From Flavobacterium psychrophilum (lineage in GTDB: Bacteria > Bacteroidota > Bacteroidia > Flavobacteriales > Flavobacteriaceae), in assembly GCA_945872245.1 (NCBI GenBank), contig CAMBZB010000004.1, positions 1-64,000 on the forward strand: 64,000 bases of DNA. The letters run 5' to 3'. Of this stretch, positions 53,712 to 63,191 are shown piece by piece (the first letter of the stretch is position 1; every line of letters starts with the position of its first letter). The position numbers were made by a program, and so were the translations under genes. The notes beneath the pieces were generated by a model. That model worked only from the letters and a program-made list of their open reading frames with translations, made no database searches and had not been told where the DNA came from.

Positions 53712-54971
53712 TTATTTCCCTCTAATAATTTCTACCGGATCTACCCTACTGGCTTTCAAAGCGGGGAACAATCCGGCAATAGCCGTTGTGAATAAGGCAA
53801 ACGTAATTCCTATAAAATAAAAAAACGGATTATAGCTGATAGGATATGTTTTTATGGTGGGCAAAGCAGCCGTCACAAAAGGAATGATGTCAATTATGGA
53901 GGAGAAAATATAACCAAACAGCAACCCAAACAATCCGCCTACCAAACCTATAATCAGAGAAAGGGAAACAAATATCCATTTGACATCACTGCCCGAAAAA
54001 CCAGTCGCTTTCAAGATGGCAATGCTATCCATTTTTTCGTAAATCATCATGTTCAGAATATTATAAATCCCAAAACCCGCCACAATCAGCAACACCACGC
54101 CTACGGAATAGGAAATGATACTTCGTACCGAGCTTCCGGTTTCGAACTGGGAATTGGTGGTTTGATAATCTATCGTGTCCACATTAAATTTACTTTGAAA
54201 CTCTTTGGCAACGATTGGGGCCGAAGTCATGTCGAACAATTTTACTTGAATGTCGGTAATGTAATTTGTGGGTTCGCCTAATATTTTCTGGGCCGTATCC
54301 AATGAAGTATAACTGGCAACATCATCGATTTCAGCAATGCCTATTTGCGATATACCAACGATTTTAAGCGATGCTAAACTGCCTTTTGAAGAGGAGATTT
54401 TAATGATGTCACCCGTTGTGAGCAACATTTTATCGGCCAGTCCTTTTCCGATGATGATACTGTTGTTTTGCATCAAATCAGTCAGATTTCCTTCGATGAT
54501 ATAATCGCTGATTTTGAATAATTTTTCTTCCGACAGTACATCAATTCCATTAATTACTCCCGAAATAGCGATAGTTCCCGAATTGAAAAATACGGGCGTG
54601 GTTACCTTTGGCGCGACGTCGATAATCCGAGAATCTTCTTTTAAAACCCTAATGATGGTTTCGCCATTATAGATGGATTTCCCTCTGTCTTTTGGCTTTA
54701 TGGAATTGACAAAATTAATATTGTCTTTGTATTGCGCCGACAAAGAAATGGGTTGATTTTCAGGAGGTTTAATTTCATTATACAAAAGAATATGAGGCGT
54801 TCTGTTGAGCATCAAGCCATCTAGCATATCGTTTAAACCATGCATAAAACTCACCAAGGAAATAAACATGGCAATACCAAAAGTCACGCCAATAGAGGCT
54901 ACGACCGTTTGTTTTAGTCGTGCCCGAAGCAAATGCAGTGCTATATTCAGGATGAGTTTATAGTTCGTCAT
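53712..54971 (-). CDS. FtsX/MacB-type ABC permease
   Basis: This 419-residue protein has one N-terminal membrane helix followed by a large periplasmic domain (about residues 45-280), then three C-terminal helices. The conserved GFGIYNILNMMIYEKMDSIAILKATGFSGSDVKWIF block and the PALKASRVDPVEIIRGK ending are typical of the MacB/LolC-E mechanotransmission family. It couples to the ATPase downstream and the adaptor upstream, overlapping the latter by 4 bases. Confidence 0.9.
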   Translation of the reverse strand: MTNYKLILNIALHLLRARLKQTVVASIGVTFGIAMFISLVSFMHGLNDMLDGLMLNRTPHILLYNEIKPPENQPISLSAQYKDNINFVNSIKPKDRGKSIYNGETIIRVLKEDSRIIDVAPKVTTPVFFNSGTIAISGVINGIDVLSEEKLFKISDYIIEGNLTDLMQNNSIIIGKGLADKMLLTTGDIIKISSSKGSLASLKIVGISQIGIAEIDDVASYTSLDTAQKILGEPTNYITDIQVKLFDMTSAPIVAKEFQSKFNVDTIDYQTTNSQFETGSSVRSIISYSVGVVLLIVAGFGIYNILNMMIYEKMDSIAILKATGFSGSDVKWIFVSLSLIIGLVGGLFGLLFGYIFSSIIDIIPFVTAALPTIKTYPISYNPFFYFIGITFALFTTAIAGLFPALKASRVDPVEIIRGK

Positions 54972-56062
54972 TGGGGTTTATAAATGGTTTCTTCTGCTTG
55001 TAAACCTTCCAATATTTCTGCTTTTTGATAATCACTCAATCCAATTTTAACTTTTCTTTTCTCGTCTTTGTTCACCAAAACATATTGGCCTTGAATCAAA
55101 TAACTTTTTGGAATGGTAATAACCTTCTTTTTTGTTTTGATAATAATATTGGCTTCGGCGGTTAAATTTGGATAGAGCTTTTGTGGTGGTTTCACAAAAT
55201 GGGCTTCTATTTTAAATGTACGGGAACGCTCCTGCATGATGGGATAAATTTTGTCTACCACAGCTTCAAAAACTTGTCCTTTATAACTGTCCATCGTCAC
55301 CAAAACCTTTTGACCCAAGTTTACGAGAACCATGTCATTTTCATCAACTTCCAATTCAAGCAAAAAGGAATTCGATTCGCCAATAATGGCCAATGGGGTT
55401 TGGGTGGTGATTAAAGTTCCTTCTTTCACAGGAATATCAAACAATTGTCCTGAAAAAGCACTTTTTACACTAAAATCACTTTGGGATTTTTGACTAATTT
55501 TGAGGTTGATATTGTTCCGACTTTGATCGTTTTGCAACTGGGCTTTGAGTTGTGCCAATTGCTTTTTTGCAGTTTCGTAATTGATTTTGGAACTTTTATA
55601 TCCCAGTTCTACCCTTTCAAAATCAACTTCAGAAATAATTTGGTATTGCTTTATCCTTTTATTCCTATTGTAAATGGATTCGTCCAACGCTAATTTGTCT
55701 TTGGCAGCTTGCACTTTCATTTCCATCTCGGAAATTTTATCCTGAATATAGTGATTGCTTTCCTGACTCAATTGGTAGGCTAATCGGGCATTTTCAGTAT
55801 TCAAATCGGCTTTCTCTTGCTCTAACTCAAACAATAGTTGACCTTCTTTAACAGACTGTCCAACATCAACTTTTATTTTTTGCAAAACCCCATTTACCGT
55901 TGAATAAACCGTGTATTGCCCAACTGCTTTTACAACACCGGAAGCATACACACTTTGTGTTACATCCCCAACGGTGGGTTTGATTTCTTCGGTGTCTTTT
56001 TTGGAACAGGAAATACTAATTAAAAAATATATAGAAAGTAATGATACTGCTGAAGCCCTCAT
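54968..56062 (-). CDS. Periplasmic adaptor lipoprotein (MacA/HlyD-like)
   Basis: This 364-residue membrane-fusion protein has a lipoprotein signal (MRASAVSLLSIYFLISISC; Cys at about 19). Then come a biotinyl-lipoyl half (VNGVLQKIKVDVGQSVKEGQLLFEL), a long coiled-coil hairpin rich in Q/K/E (about 80-190) and the second lipoyl half with beta-barrel domain (GQLFDIPVKEGTLITTQTPLAIIGE). It should link the MacB-type pump to an outer-membrane channel. No TolC gene is in the window. The exported substrate is unknown; antibiotics, toxins and siderophores are possible. Confidence 0.88.
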   Translation of the reverse strand: MRASAVSLLSIYFLISISCSKKDTEEIKPTVGDVTQSVYASGVVKAVGQYTVYSTVNGVLQKIKVDVGQSVKEGQLLFELEQEKADLNTENARLAYQLSQESNHYIQDKISEMEMKVQAAKDKLALDESIYNRNKRIKQYQIISEVDFERVELGYKSSKINYETAKKQLAQLKAQLQNDQSRNNINLKISQKSQSDFSVKSAFSGQLFDIPVKEGTLITTQTPLAIIGESNSFLLELEVDENDMVLVNLGQKVLVTMDSYKGQVFEAVVDKIYPIMQERSRTFKIEAHFVKPPQKLYPNLTAEANIIIKTKKKVITIPKSYLIQGQYVLVNKDEKRKVKIGLSDYQKAEILEGLQAEETIYKPQ

Positions 56063-56195
56063 TTTAGATGCTTTTAAAAACTATTGATAAAATGGAAGAA
56101 TTTTACATCCAAATATACGACAAAATAGCCTTTGTAAATACATACTAGCCTTATAATTATAGGAAAAAGTGTCGTTTTATCACTACCAAATTGAT

Positions 56196-56693
56196 TTACA
56201 TATTCAACTCCATTTTATAATCTTCCATTAAATAGCCGTGCCCAATAGAAATATCTTCTTCGGCAACGATTTGAAAACCCAAATTTTGATAAAAGGCAAA
56301 AGCCTTATTGAATCGGTTCACATTCAAAGAAAGCGTGTCGGAGCGGTTTTCTTTGGCTAAAGCCACAATTTTGTCTAGCATCAATTTTCCCATTCCTTTA
56401 CCCTGATGTTCAGTAAGTAAATAGAATTTGTGCAATCGAGTAGAGTTTGAATTCAAATAATGGTGTTCGTAAGAGGCAAAACCAAGACAAATTTCATTTT
56501 CCTTAAGCACTAAAAAATGATGCCTCTTGTTCACTAGCTTATCCGTCAAAGTTTCTTCAGAATAGAATAAATCCAACATATAATCCATTTGCGCTTTCGA
56601 TAGGATTTCACCATATGTGACCGGCCAAGTTTTAAAAGCAATTTCTCGAATTACTTTGATGTCTTTTATTGTAGCCTCAGAAATTGTTATCAT
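56196..56693 (-). CDS. GNAT-family N-acetyltransferase
   Basis: This 165-residue enzyme has the GNAT motif A region HQGKGMGKLMLDKIVALA, which binds acetyl-CoA pyrophosphate, and the C-terminal LNVNRFNKAFAFYQNLGFQIV strand-helix with a YxxLGF motif. The acceptor could be a small-molecule amine or a protein. It stands alone on the minus strand. Confidence 0.87.
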   Translation of the reverse strand: MITISEATIKDIKVIREIAFKTWPVTYGEILSKAQMDYMLDLFYSEETLTDKLVNKRHHFLVLKENEICLGFASYEHHYLNSNSTRLHKFYLLTEHQGKGMGKLMLDKIVALAKENRSDTLSLNVNRFNKAFAFYQNLGFQIVAEEDISIGHGYLMEDYKMELNM

Positions 56694-56767
56694 TGTAGGT
56701 GGATGAATTTCGTTAGAACTTTCACATTTTAATCAGAAAAAGCAAAACCACAAAAGCAAGCTACATA

Positions 56768-57295
56768 CTAATCAAGCTTGCCGTCAAAATAGGACATCCA
56801 TTTTCCTTGTACTTTCATCACTTGTTCAATGACGTCTCGGGCGGCACCTTTACCCCCATTCCTATGGGAAATATAACGGGAAATGGCTTTGATTTCGGGC
56901 GTGGAATCTTGGGGGCAAGAAGGCAATCCCACTAATTGCATCACGTGATAATCAGGGATATCATCGCCCATATACAATACCTGTTCTGGTTTAATATCGT
57001 AAAGTTCGATGTATTCCTTAAAAGTGGCTACTTTGTCGGGCGTTCCCAAATAAATGTCCGTAATACCCAGATTTCTCAATCGCACCCGAACCCCTTCATT
57101 GCTTCCTCCTGAAATAATGCATACGTTATACCCGCATTCTACGGCGGCCTTCATCGCATAACCATCCCGAATATTCATGACCCGCAGAATCTCCCCTTCA
57201 TTGGTCACAAAAACGGAACTGTCGGTGAGAACTCCATCAACATCAAAAATAAGAGTGGTGATGTCGTTCATTATTTGTTTATAGCTTTTTGCCAT
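56768..57295 (-). CDS. KdsC-like HAD phosphatase
   Basis: This 175-residue protein is a capless HAD phosphatase: LIFDVDGVLTDSSVF (nucleophile Asp), the GGxSxG-like IISGGSNEGV, and YMGDDIPDYHVMQLVGL as the Mg2+ motif. The short length and C-terminal RNGGKGAARDVIEQV fit KDO 8-phosphate phosphatase (KdsC), which makes KDO for lipid A core. The related YrbI/NeuA-type enzymes are possible. It overlaps the DUF2520 gene by 17 bases. Confidence 0.85.
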   Translation of the reverse strand: MAKSYKQIMNDITTLIFDVDGVLTDSSVFVTNEGEILRVMNIRDGYAMKAAVECGYNVCIISGGSNEGVRVRLRNLGITDIYLGTPDKVATFKEYIELYDIKPEQVLYMGDDIPDYHVMQLVGLPSCPQDSTPEIKAISRYISHRNGGKGAARDVIEQVMKVQGKWMSYFDGKLD

Positions 57296-58040
57296 TATTT
57301 TGTATGGATTGGGTTATTATTTTATATATATTTTTCCGGTTTTCGTCTGATAAAAATTTCAAATGACGCTCAATGGTTTGACTATCATTGCGGCTAGCAG
57401 GACCTGTTTGCGCCTCTTTTGGAGAAAGTGTTGTTCCCTTGTTTGCCGTTTCCAAAATTAGGGGTTTTAAAACTTCAAAAGGAATATTATTTTCAAGGCA
57501 AATTTCATTGCCAATTTGGTAAAGCTGATTCACAAAATTATTGACAAAAACTGCAGAAACGTGCAAGGCTTGTCTTTGTAACTCACTAATTTTAAAAACT
57601 TTATTGGAAATTGAGTAAGCCACTTTTTCTAATAGGTCAAAATCTACCTCATTTTCACTTTCCAAACAAATGGGAATTTCACTGAAGTCAACAGCCACAT
57701 TTTTCGAAAAAGTTTGTACGGGGTAAAAAACCCCTCTACTATTCTTATTGTCCAATAGATCAATGGAAATACTTCCCGAAGTATGGACAACAAGGCGATT
57801 TTCGAAAGGCAATTGAGAAGAAACCGCCGCAATGGCATCGTCAGAAACCGCTAAAATATACAGATCGGCTTCCGCTAAATCTGCATAGTTATCGGTGATT
57901 TTACGGAAATCCAAAAGCGGTATTATTGATTCTTTTTGTCTGGAAAACACTTGTACCAAATCGACATTTTTGCTTTTGGAAAAAGCATGTATCAAATGTT
58001 GGGCGACATTTCCAGAACCAATAATAATTACTTTAATCAT
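57279..58040 (-). CDS. Rossmann-fold DUF2520 protein
   Basis: This 253-residue protein has an N-terminal NAD(P)-binding fold (IIGSGNVAQHLIHAF, then LYILAVSDDAIAAVS) of the F420/6-phosphogluconate dehydrogenase-like type. A C-terminal helical DUF2520 domain follows (ALHVSAVFVNNFVNQLY, EAQTGPASRNDSQTIERHL). The overall fold resembles ProC-like reductases. The substrate is not established. Its 3' end overlaps the KdsC-like gene. Confidence 0.82.
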   Translation of the reverse strand: MIKVIIIGSGNVAQHLIHAFSKSKNVDLVQVFSRQKESIIPLLDFRKITDNYADLAEADLYILAVSDDAIAAVSSQLPFENRLVVHTSGSISIDLLDNKNSRGVFYPVQTFSKNVAVDFSEIPICLESENEVDFDLLEKVAYSISNKVFKISELQRQALHVSAVFVNNFVNQLYQIGNEICLENNIPFEVLKPLILETANKGTTLSPKEAQTGPASRNDSQTIERHLKFLSDENRKNIYKIITQSIQNNGKKL

Positions 58041-58188
58041 CAGACAAAATTAGCGAAAAAAAATAAAAACCAATACACGATGTCAACAATTGAAATTCAA
58101 AAAGAAATTGCAATACACTTGCCCTTCAGGACACTTAATTTTGGATTAAATTAACAATTGTACAAATAAGCAAGTCAACAATTTTAAG

Positions 58189-58196
58189 TACTTTTG
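58189..58196 (+). promoter_or_regulatory. Candidate -7 element of the ResB-CcsA gene
   Basis: TACTTTTG matches TAnnTTTG, 31 bases before the ATG at 58228. No TTG lies at the standard upstream spacing. Confidence 0.4.
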
Positions 58197-58227
58197 TCCC
58201 ACTTTTATAAAACGTAATTTCTTACAG

Positions 58228-61200
58228 ATGAATTCAAAATTAGTTTCCTTTTTATTCTCCACACGTTTAATGGCGATGCTTTTCGTAACTTTTGCTATTG
58301 CAATGGGAGCTGGAACTTTTATCGAAAGTAAATACAATACAGATACCGCGAGAATTTTAGTTTATAACTCTTGGTGGTTTGAAGGAATCATGTTACTTTT
58401 TATGATCAATTTTATTGGAAATATAAAACGCTATCAATTGCTAAGAAAAGAAAAATGGGCTACACTTATGCTGCATTTATCTTTTGTTTTCATCATTACT
58501 GGAGCTTTCATCACACGATACATCAGTTATGAAGGCATGATGCCCATTCGCGAAGGCGCTGCCGAAAATAAATTTTATTCAGACAAGATGTACCTCACCA
58601 TTTTTGTCGATGGGGAATATAAAGGCGAAATGAAACGCCGGGTTTTCGAAAAACCATTACTGCTTTCACCAGTTACCAATAATGATTTTTCAATTTCCAA
58701 CAACTTTGCCGACACCCAATTTAAAGTGAAGTATGATAATTTTATCATGGGAGCAAAACAAATTATTAAGCCCGATGCAAAAGGGGTTTTATACCTAAAA
58801 TTAGTGGAAGCCGGAGACAGTGGTCGGGAAGAACATTTCCTGAAAGAGGGAGAAGTTCAAAACATTCACAATGTCCTTTTTGCCCTAAATAAATTTACGC
58901 AAGGTGCTATAAACATTACAATAAACGAAAACACTTCCACGATTCAAACCCCATTTGAAGGGAATTTTATGCGCATGGCGGATAAAATGCAAGGAAAAGT
59001 TGCCAAAGACGCTACACAACCCTTAATGATGCGTTCATTATATAGCATTGGGGAAAAACGCTTTGTTTTTCCGGATCCCGCTGAAAAAGGGATGATAGGC
59101 TATGAATCAAAAAATGATTTTAAAGCGAAGGGCGGAGATAATGCTTTAACTGTAAAAGTATTGGCTGATGGACAAGAGAAATCAGTAACGGTATTGGGTA
59201 CTAAAGGTAAAGTTGGCGAATCTAAATCGGTTAAAATTGGGGAATTAGAATACACTTTTTTCTATGGAAGCAAAGCACACACTTTATCTTTTAGCATCAA
59301 ACTCAATGATTTTATTGCCCAAAAATATCCTGGAACGGAGAAAAGTTATTCTTCATTTGAAAGCCAAGTCACCGTTCAGGACTCCATCACACCTTTTGAT
59401 GCTAGAATATATATGAATCATGTTTTGGATTATAAAGGGTTCCGATTTTTTCAGTCTTCTTTCGATCCGGACGAAAAAGGAACTGTCTTATCCGTAAACC
59501 ATGATTTTTGGGGAACTTTGATTACGTATATCGGTTATTTTATGTTATTTTTTGCCATGATGTCGATCCTGTTTACCAAGCATTCCCGATTTGCTGATTT
59601 AAAACGAAAATTGGAAGTGGTGAAAGATAAAAAATCGAAATTAGCACCAATGTTAGTTTTGCTGTTCGGTTTTACGGCATTCGCCCAAAATCATTCCGCA
59701 CATGCCCCAAGCCTAAAAGAATTGGACTCCCTAATCAATAAACGCAAAGTAACCGAAGTTCATGCATCTAAATTCGGAAGATTAATTGTTCAGGACGCCG
59801 GTGGAAGAATGAAACCCATAAATACCTTCTCGTCTGAATTGTTGCGAAAAGTAAGCCACAAAGACTCGTATTACGGAATGAATTCGGATCAGGTATTTTT
59901 ATCGATGATAGCCGATGGAAATCTTTGGATACAAGTTCCTATGATTTATATTAAGGCCGGAAACGACAGTATTCGGAAAATTATTGGCCTCGATAAGGAC
60001 GCAAAATACGCCTCCTTTATATCCTTTTTTGATACCACTGGAAATTATAAATTAGGACCGTATTTAGGTGATGCCTACAAAAATGCAAATCCCAACCAAT
60101 TCGAAAAAGATTTTATCGAAACGGACAAAAAAGTGAATTTGATGGATAATGCTTTAAGCGGAAGTATTTTGAAGATTTTCCCAATACCAAATGACCAAAA
60201 CAACAAATGGATTTCTTACACCGAATTAGAGCACGCTGGTTTAAAAGGAATGGCAGCCACGTATACCAAAAGTATTCTACCCTTGTATTTTGGAGCATTA
60301 GACCGAGCTAAATCCACTCTTAACTACAAACAAGCTGATGAATTATTGGAGAGCATCAACGGATTCCAGAAAAAATTTGGCAACAAAGTAAGGCCAAGTG
60401 AAGAAAAAATAAATCTCGAAATCCTGTATAATAAATATGATATTCTACCCAAACTGTTTTATTATTACTTGTTGGGTGGTATTTTCATGTTGGTGTTTGC
60501 ATTATTAAACATCTTTTTTGATAAAAAAATATGGAGAATAACAGTTAATGTCTTTCATGTATTAATTGGCTTCTTTTTTGGCTTGCATACTTTGGCTTTA
60601 ATCGCCCGCTGGTGTATTTCCGGTCACGCGCCTTGGAGTAATGCCTATGAGGCTATCGTATATGTAGCTTGGGCAACTATGTTTTTTGGATTAGCCTTTG
60701 ACCGAAAATCAAAACTTACCGTGGCTTCGGCTGCCTTTGTGACCTCTATGATTTTTATGGCGGCTAATGCCAATTGGATAGATCCAGAAATAGCCAATCT
60801 CCAGCCTGTATTAAATTCCTATTGGTTGATGATACACGTGGCGGTAATCGTGGCAAGTTATGGCCCATTTGCCTTGGGAATGATTTTAGGAACCGTTTCA
60901 TTACTGTTGATTTTATTTACCAACGAGAAAAACAAAGCCAAAATGAATTTAAACATCAAAGAAATCACTTATATCAACGAAATGTCATTAACCATTGGAT
61001 TAATCATGTTAACCATTGGTAATTTCCTTGGCGGACAATGGGCAAATGAAAGTTGGGGGCGCTACTGGGGTTGGGATCCAAAAGAAACCTGGGCATTAAT
61101 CAGTATTATGGTGTATGCATTTGTAATTCACTCTCGATTCGTACCCTCACTTAGAGGAAAATGGTTCTTTAATTTGATGAGTATTTTTGCCTTTATATCT

Positions 61201-61371
61201 ATTCTGTTCACTTATTACGGTGTCAACTTTCACTTAGTGGGTCTGCATTCCTATGCTAGTGGGGAGGCTCACTCCTTAGCTTGGATTTGGTATTCATTAG
61301 GAACAATTTCCTTGTTTGGAGCAATCACCTACCCAAAATACAAGAAGTATTATAAAAAGTTACCTAATTAA
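58228..61371 (+). CDS. Fused ResB-CcsA cytochrome c biogenesis protein
   Basis: This 1047-residue membrane protein joins the two halves of system II cytochrome c maturation. The N-terminal ResB part has helices in residues 1-90, a large periplasmic loop, and LDYKGFRFFQSSFDPD near 395-410. The C-terminal CcsA part has the haem-handling WWD motif WGRYWGWDPKETW near residues 937-950, flanked by helices with His ligands. It moves and attaches haem to apocytochromes c in the periplasm. Its length fits the fused forms common in Bacteroidota. A glutathione peroxidase gene follows 17 bases later, probably in the same operon. Confidence 0.93.
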   Translation: MNSKLVSFLFSTRLMAMLFVTFAIAMGAGTFIESKYNTDTARILVYNSWWFEGIMLLFMINFIGNIKRYQLLRKEKWATLMLHLSFVFIITGAFITRYISYEGMMPIREGAAENKFYSDKMYLTIFVDGEYKGEMKRRVFEKPLLLSPVTNNDFSISNNFADTQFKVKYDNFIMGAKQIIKPDAKGVLYLKLVEAGDSGREEHFLKEGEVQNIHNVLFALNKFTQGAINITINENTSTIQTPFEGNFMRMADKMQGKVAKDATQPLMMRSLYSIGEKRFVFPDPAEKGMIGYESKNDFKAKGGDNALTVKVLADGQEKSVTVLGTKGKVGESKSVKIGELEYTFFYGSKAHTLSFSIKLNDFIAQKYPGTEKSYSSFESQVTVQDSITPFDARIYMNHVLDYKGFRFFQSSFDPDEKGTVLSVNHDFWGTLITYIGYFMLFFAMMSILFTKHSRFADLKRKLEVVKDKKSKLAPMLVLLFGFTAFAQNHSAHAPSLKELDSLINKRKVTEVHASKFGRLIVQDAGGRMKPINTFSSELLRKVSHKDSYYGMNSDQVFLSMIADGNLWIQVPMIYIKAGNDSIRKIIGLDKDAKYASFISFFDTTGNYKLGPYLGDAYKNANPNQFEKDFIETDKKVNLMDNALSGSILKIFPIPNDQNNKWISYTELEHAGLKGMAATYTKSILPLYFGALDRAKSTLNYKQADELLESINGFQKKFGNKVRPSEEKINLEILYNKYDILPKLFYYYLLGGIFMLVFALLNIFFDKKIWRITVNVFHVLIGFFFGLHTLALIARWCISGHAPWSNAYEAIVYVAWATMFFGLAFDRKSKLTVASAAFVTSMIFMAANANWIDPEIANLQPVLNSYWLMIHVAVIVASYGPFALGMILGTVSLLLILFTNEKNKAKMNLNIKEITYINEMSLTIGLIMLTIGNFLGGQWANESWGRYWGWDPKETWALISIMVYAFVIHSRFVPSLRGKWFFNLMSIFAFISILFTYYGVNFHLVGLHSYASGEAHSLAWIWYSLGTISLFGAITYPKYKKYYKKLPN

Positions 61372-61388
61372 TTCTAATAAAAAACCGT

Positions 61389-61961
61389 ATGAAAAACCTA
61401 TTTATTTATGCCTTTGGAATATTACTTTTTTGGAATTGTCAAGGCCAAAACAAACCAAGTAAAACAGATGTAACGATGCAAAAGCAAACCATTTACCAAT
61501 TTAAAGTAGAAGATTTATCAGGAAAAACATTTGATTTTGCTTCTTTGAAAGGAAAGAAAATAATGATTATAAACACCGCTTCAAAATGCGGGAACACACC
61601 ACAATACAAAGACTTACAAGAATTATATGAAAAATACAAAAATAAAAACTTTGTGATTGTAGGCTTTCCGGCCAATAATTTTCTTTGGCAAGAACCTGGA
61701 ACCAATGCCGAAATTGCGGCTTTTTGTAAAAAAAATTATGGCGTTACTTTTCCAATGATGGCAAAAATATCCGTTAAGGGGAAAGATATGCACGAAGTAT
61801 ATCAATACCTAACCCAAAAATCAAAAAATGGAATAGAAGATTCAGAAGTAAAATGGAATTTCCAGAAATATCTTTTGAACGAAAAAGGCGAATTGGAAAA
61901 AGTAATTGCTCCAAGAACATTGCCAACAGATCCTGAGATTATTGATTGGCTGACAAAATAG
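61389..61961 (+). CDS. Glutathione peroxidase-like lipoprotein
   Basis: This 190-residue thioredoxin-fold peroxidase has a lipoprotein signal peptide with Cys17 (LLFWNC). The active-site Cys67 is in NTASKCGNTPQ (Cys rather than selenocysteine). FPANNFLWQEPGTN (in place of FPCNQF.QEPG) and WNFQKYLLNEKGE carry the conserved Gln/Asn and Trp of the catalytic tetrad. The CNQF cysteine is replaced by Ala, so it lacks the usual resolving Cys of thioredoxin-type GPx enzymes at that place. It is probably periplasmic and reduces peroxides, and lies in the ResB-CcsA operon. Confidence 0.88.
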   Translation: MKNLFIYAFGILLFWNCQGQNKPSKTDVTMQKQTIYQFKVEDLSGKTFDFASLKGKKIMIINTASKCGNTPQYKDLQELYEKYKNKNFVIVGFPANNFLWQEPGTNAEIAAFCKKNYGVTFPMMAKISVKGKDMHEVYQYLTQKSKNGIEDSEVKWNFQKYLLNEKGELEKVIAPRTLPTDPEIIDWLTK

Positions 61962-61993
61962 TAGTAATCGACATTTTTGTCTAAAACTATTCG

Positions 61994-62027
61994 GGGCATT
62001 ATCAGAAAAAAAAGCTGATTAATGCCC
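61994..62027. terminator. Hairpin spanning the murQ stop
   Basis: GGGCATT...TCAG pairs with CTGA...AATGCCC (7 + 4 bp, small internal loop) around an A-rich loop, between the convergent peroxidase and murQ genes. It includes the murQ stop codon. It may serve as a two-way terminator; T-tracts are weak outside the loop. Confidence 0.4.
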
Positions 62028-62834
62028 TTTATAATTATCTACCGCTTTTCTTACGCTACCATATTTTGCGAGCAAATCGGATGCTACTGAATACGAAACA
62101 GGGATTTCTCCCATAATCATTTTTACGCCACGATCCACGAGCTTACTGTTGCTCAATTGCATATCTACCATTTTGTTTCCTTTCACTTTCCCAAGCTGAA
62201 TCATGGTGGCTGTTGAAATCATATTGAGTACTAATTTCTGTGCCGTTCCTGCTTTCATTCGGGAACTTCCCGTTACAAATTCAGGCCCCACAACCACATC
62301 TATTGGAATTTTAGCGGTTTGTGACATTGGACTGGCAGCATTACAAGAGATACTTCCAGTAATAATATTATTTTCATTGCAAGCTTTCAACCCTCCAATA
62401 ACATAAGGTGTTGTTCCCGAAGCGGCAATCCCAACGACAACATCATTTTCGTTGATATTGTGATCTTGCAAATCAATCCAAGCTTGGTTGGCATCGTCTT
62501 CGGCATTTTCTACCGCTTTGCGAATGGCCTTGTCTCCACCAGCAATGATTCCGTTGACTAAATCAAAAGGAACGCCAAAGGTTGGAGGACACTCGGATGC
62601 ATCAACAACTCCCAAACGCCCTGAAGTTCCTGCACCAATGTAGAATAATCTACCTCCCAATTTCATTTTAGCAACGATTTGGGTTACTAAAATCTCGATT
62701 TGTGGCAGAGCCTTTTCTACGGCAAAAGGGACGGTTTTGTCTTCTTTATTGATATTTGAAAGCAATTGAGATACAGTCATTTTTTCTAAATGTTCGTATT
62801 TCGAGGATTGTTCGGTGGTTTTAGTGAAAGTCAT
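62019..62834 (-). CDS. murQ: N-acetylmuramic acid 6-phosphate etherase (MurQ)
   Basis: This 271-residue enzyme splits MurNAc-6-phosphate into GlcNAc-6-phosphate and lactate in cell-wall recycling. I start at 62834 (MTFTKTTEQSSKYEHLEKM); the longer frame from 62879 would run into the upstream gene's end. SIS-domain motifs are FYIGAGTSGRLGVVDASECPPTFG, a conserved GIIAGGDKA, VGIAASGTTPYVIGG and VTGSSRMKAGTAQKLVLNMIST. It lies 10 bases after the DUF5615 gene. Confidence 0.93.
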   Translation of the reverse strand: MTFTKTTEQSSKYEHLEKMTVSQLLSNINKEDKTVPFAVEKALPQIEILVTQIVAKMKLGGRLFYIGAGTSGRLGVVDASECPPTFGVPFDLVNGIIAGGDKAIRKAVENAEDDANQAWIDLQDHNINENDVVVGIAASGTTPYVIGGLKACNENNIITGSISCNAASPMSQTAKIPIDVVVGPEFVTGSSRMKAGTAQKLVLNMISTATMIQLGKVKGNKMVDMQLSNSKLVDRGVKMIMGEIPVSYSVASDLLAKYGSVRKAVDNYKGH

Positions 62835-62844
62835 TTTTAATTTT

Positions 62845-63189
62845 TTAACGAATGCATTCGACATGATTTTCTTTTGCAATAATAAGTCTTGAATTTTCTA
62901 TTTCAGATTGAATTTTAACCCAATTGTCATTAAAATATTGGTGTAATTGTTTCAAAGAACAATTACCTAATTGAAAATAAATTATTTTTGGAGTGTTTTT
63001 CGAAACCAAGAAGCGGTTATAAAAATCGGTGTCTTTTGTTAGTATAACCATCTCGTTTTTCAACGCATAATCCCATATTTCAGTATCTGTCATTTGCAAA
63101 TTAATGTCAGAAACAAAAACATAACGATTGTCATTAAAAAAGTTGAAATGTTTTGGTAAATTAACATCGACTAAAAATGAACAATTCAT
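62845..63189 (-). CDS. DUF5615-family PIN-like protein (putative toxin)
   Basis: The 114-residue protein fits the DUF5615 PIN-like family: FLVDVNLPKH with the first acidic residue, MTDTEIWDYA, VILTKDTDFYNRF with the second acidic cluster, and a YFQLGNCSLKQL helix. PIN domains are Mg2+-dependent RNases and often act as toxins. It lies 2 bases after a DUF433 gene, the usual pairing. Activity is inferred. Confidence 0.78.
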   Translation of the reverse strand: MNCSFLVDVNLPKHFNFFNDNRYVFVSDINLQMTDTEIWDYALKNEMVILTKDTDFYNRFLVSKNTPKIIYFQLGNCSLKQLHQYFNDNWVKIQSEIENSRLIIAKENHVECIR

Positions 63190-63191
63190 TA

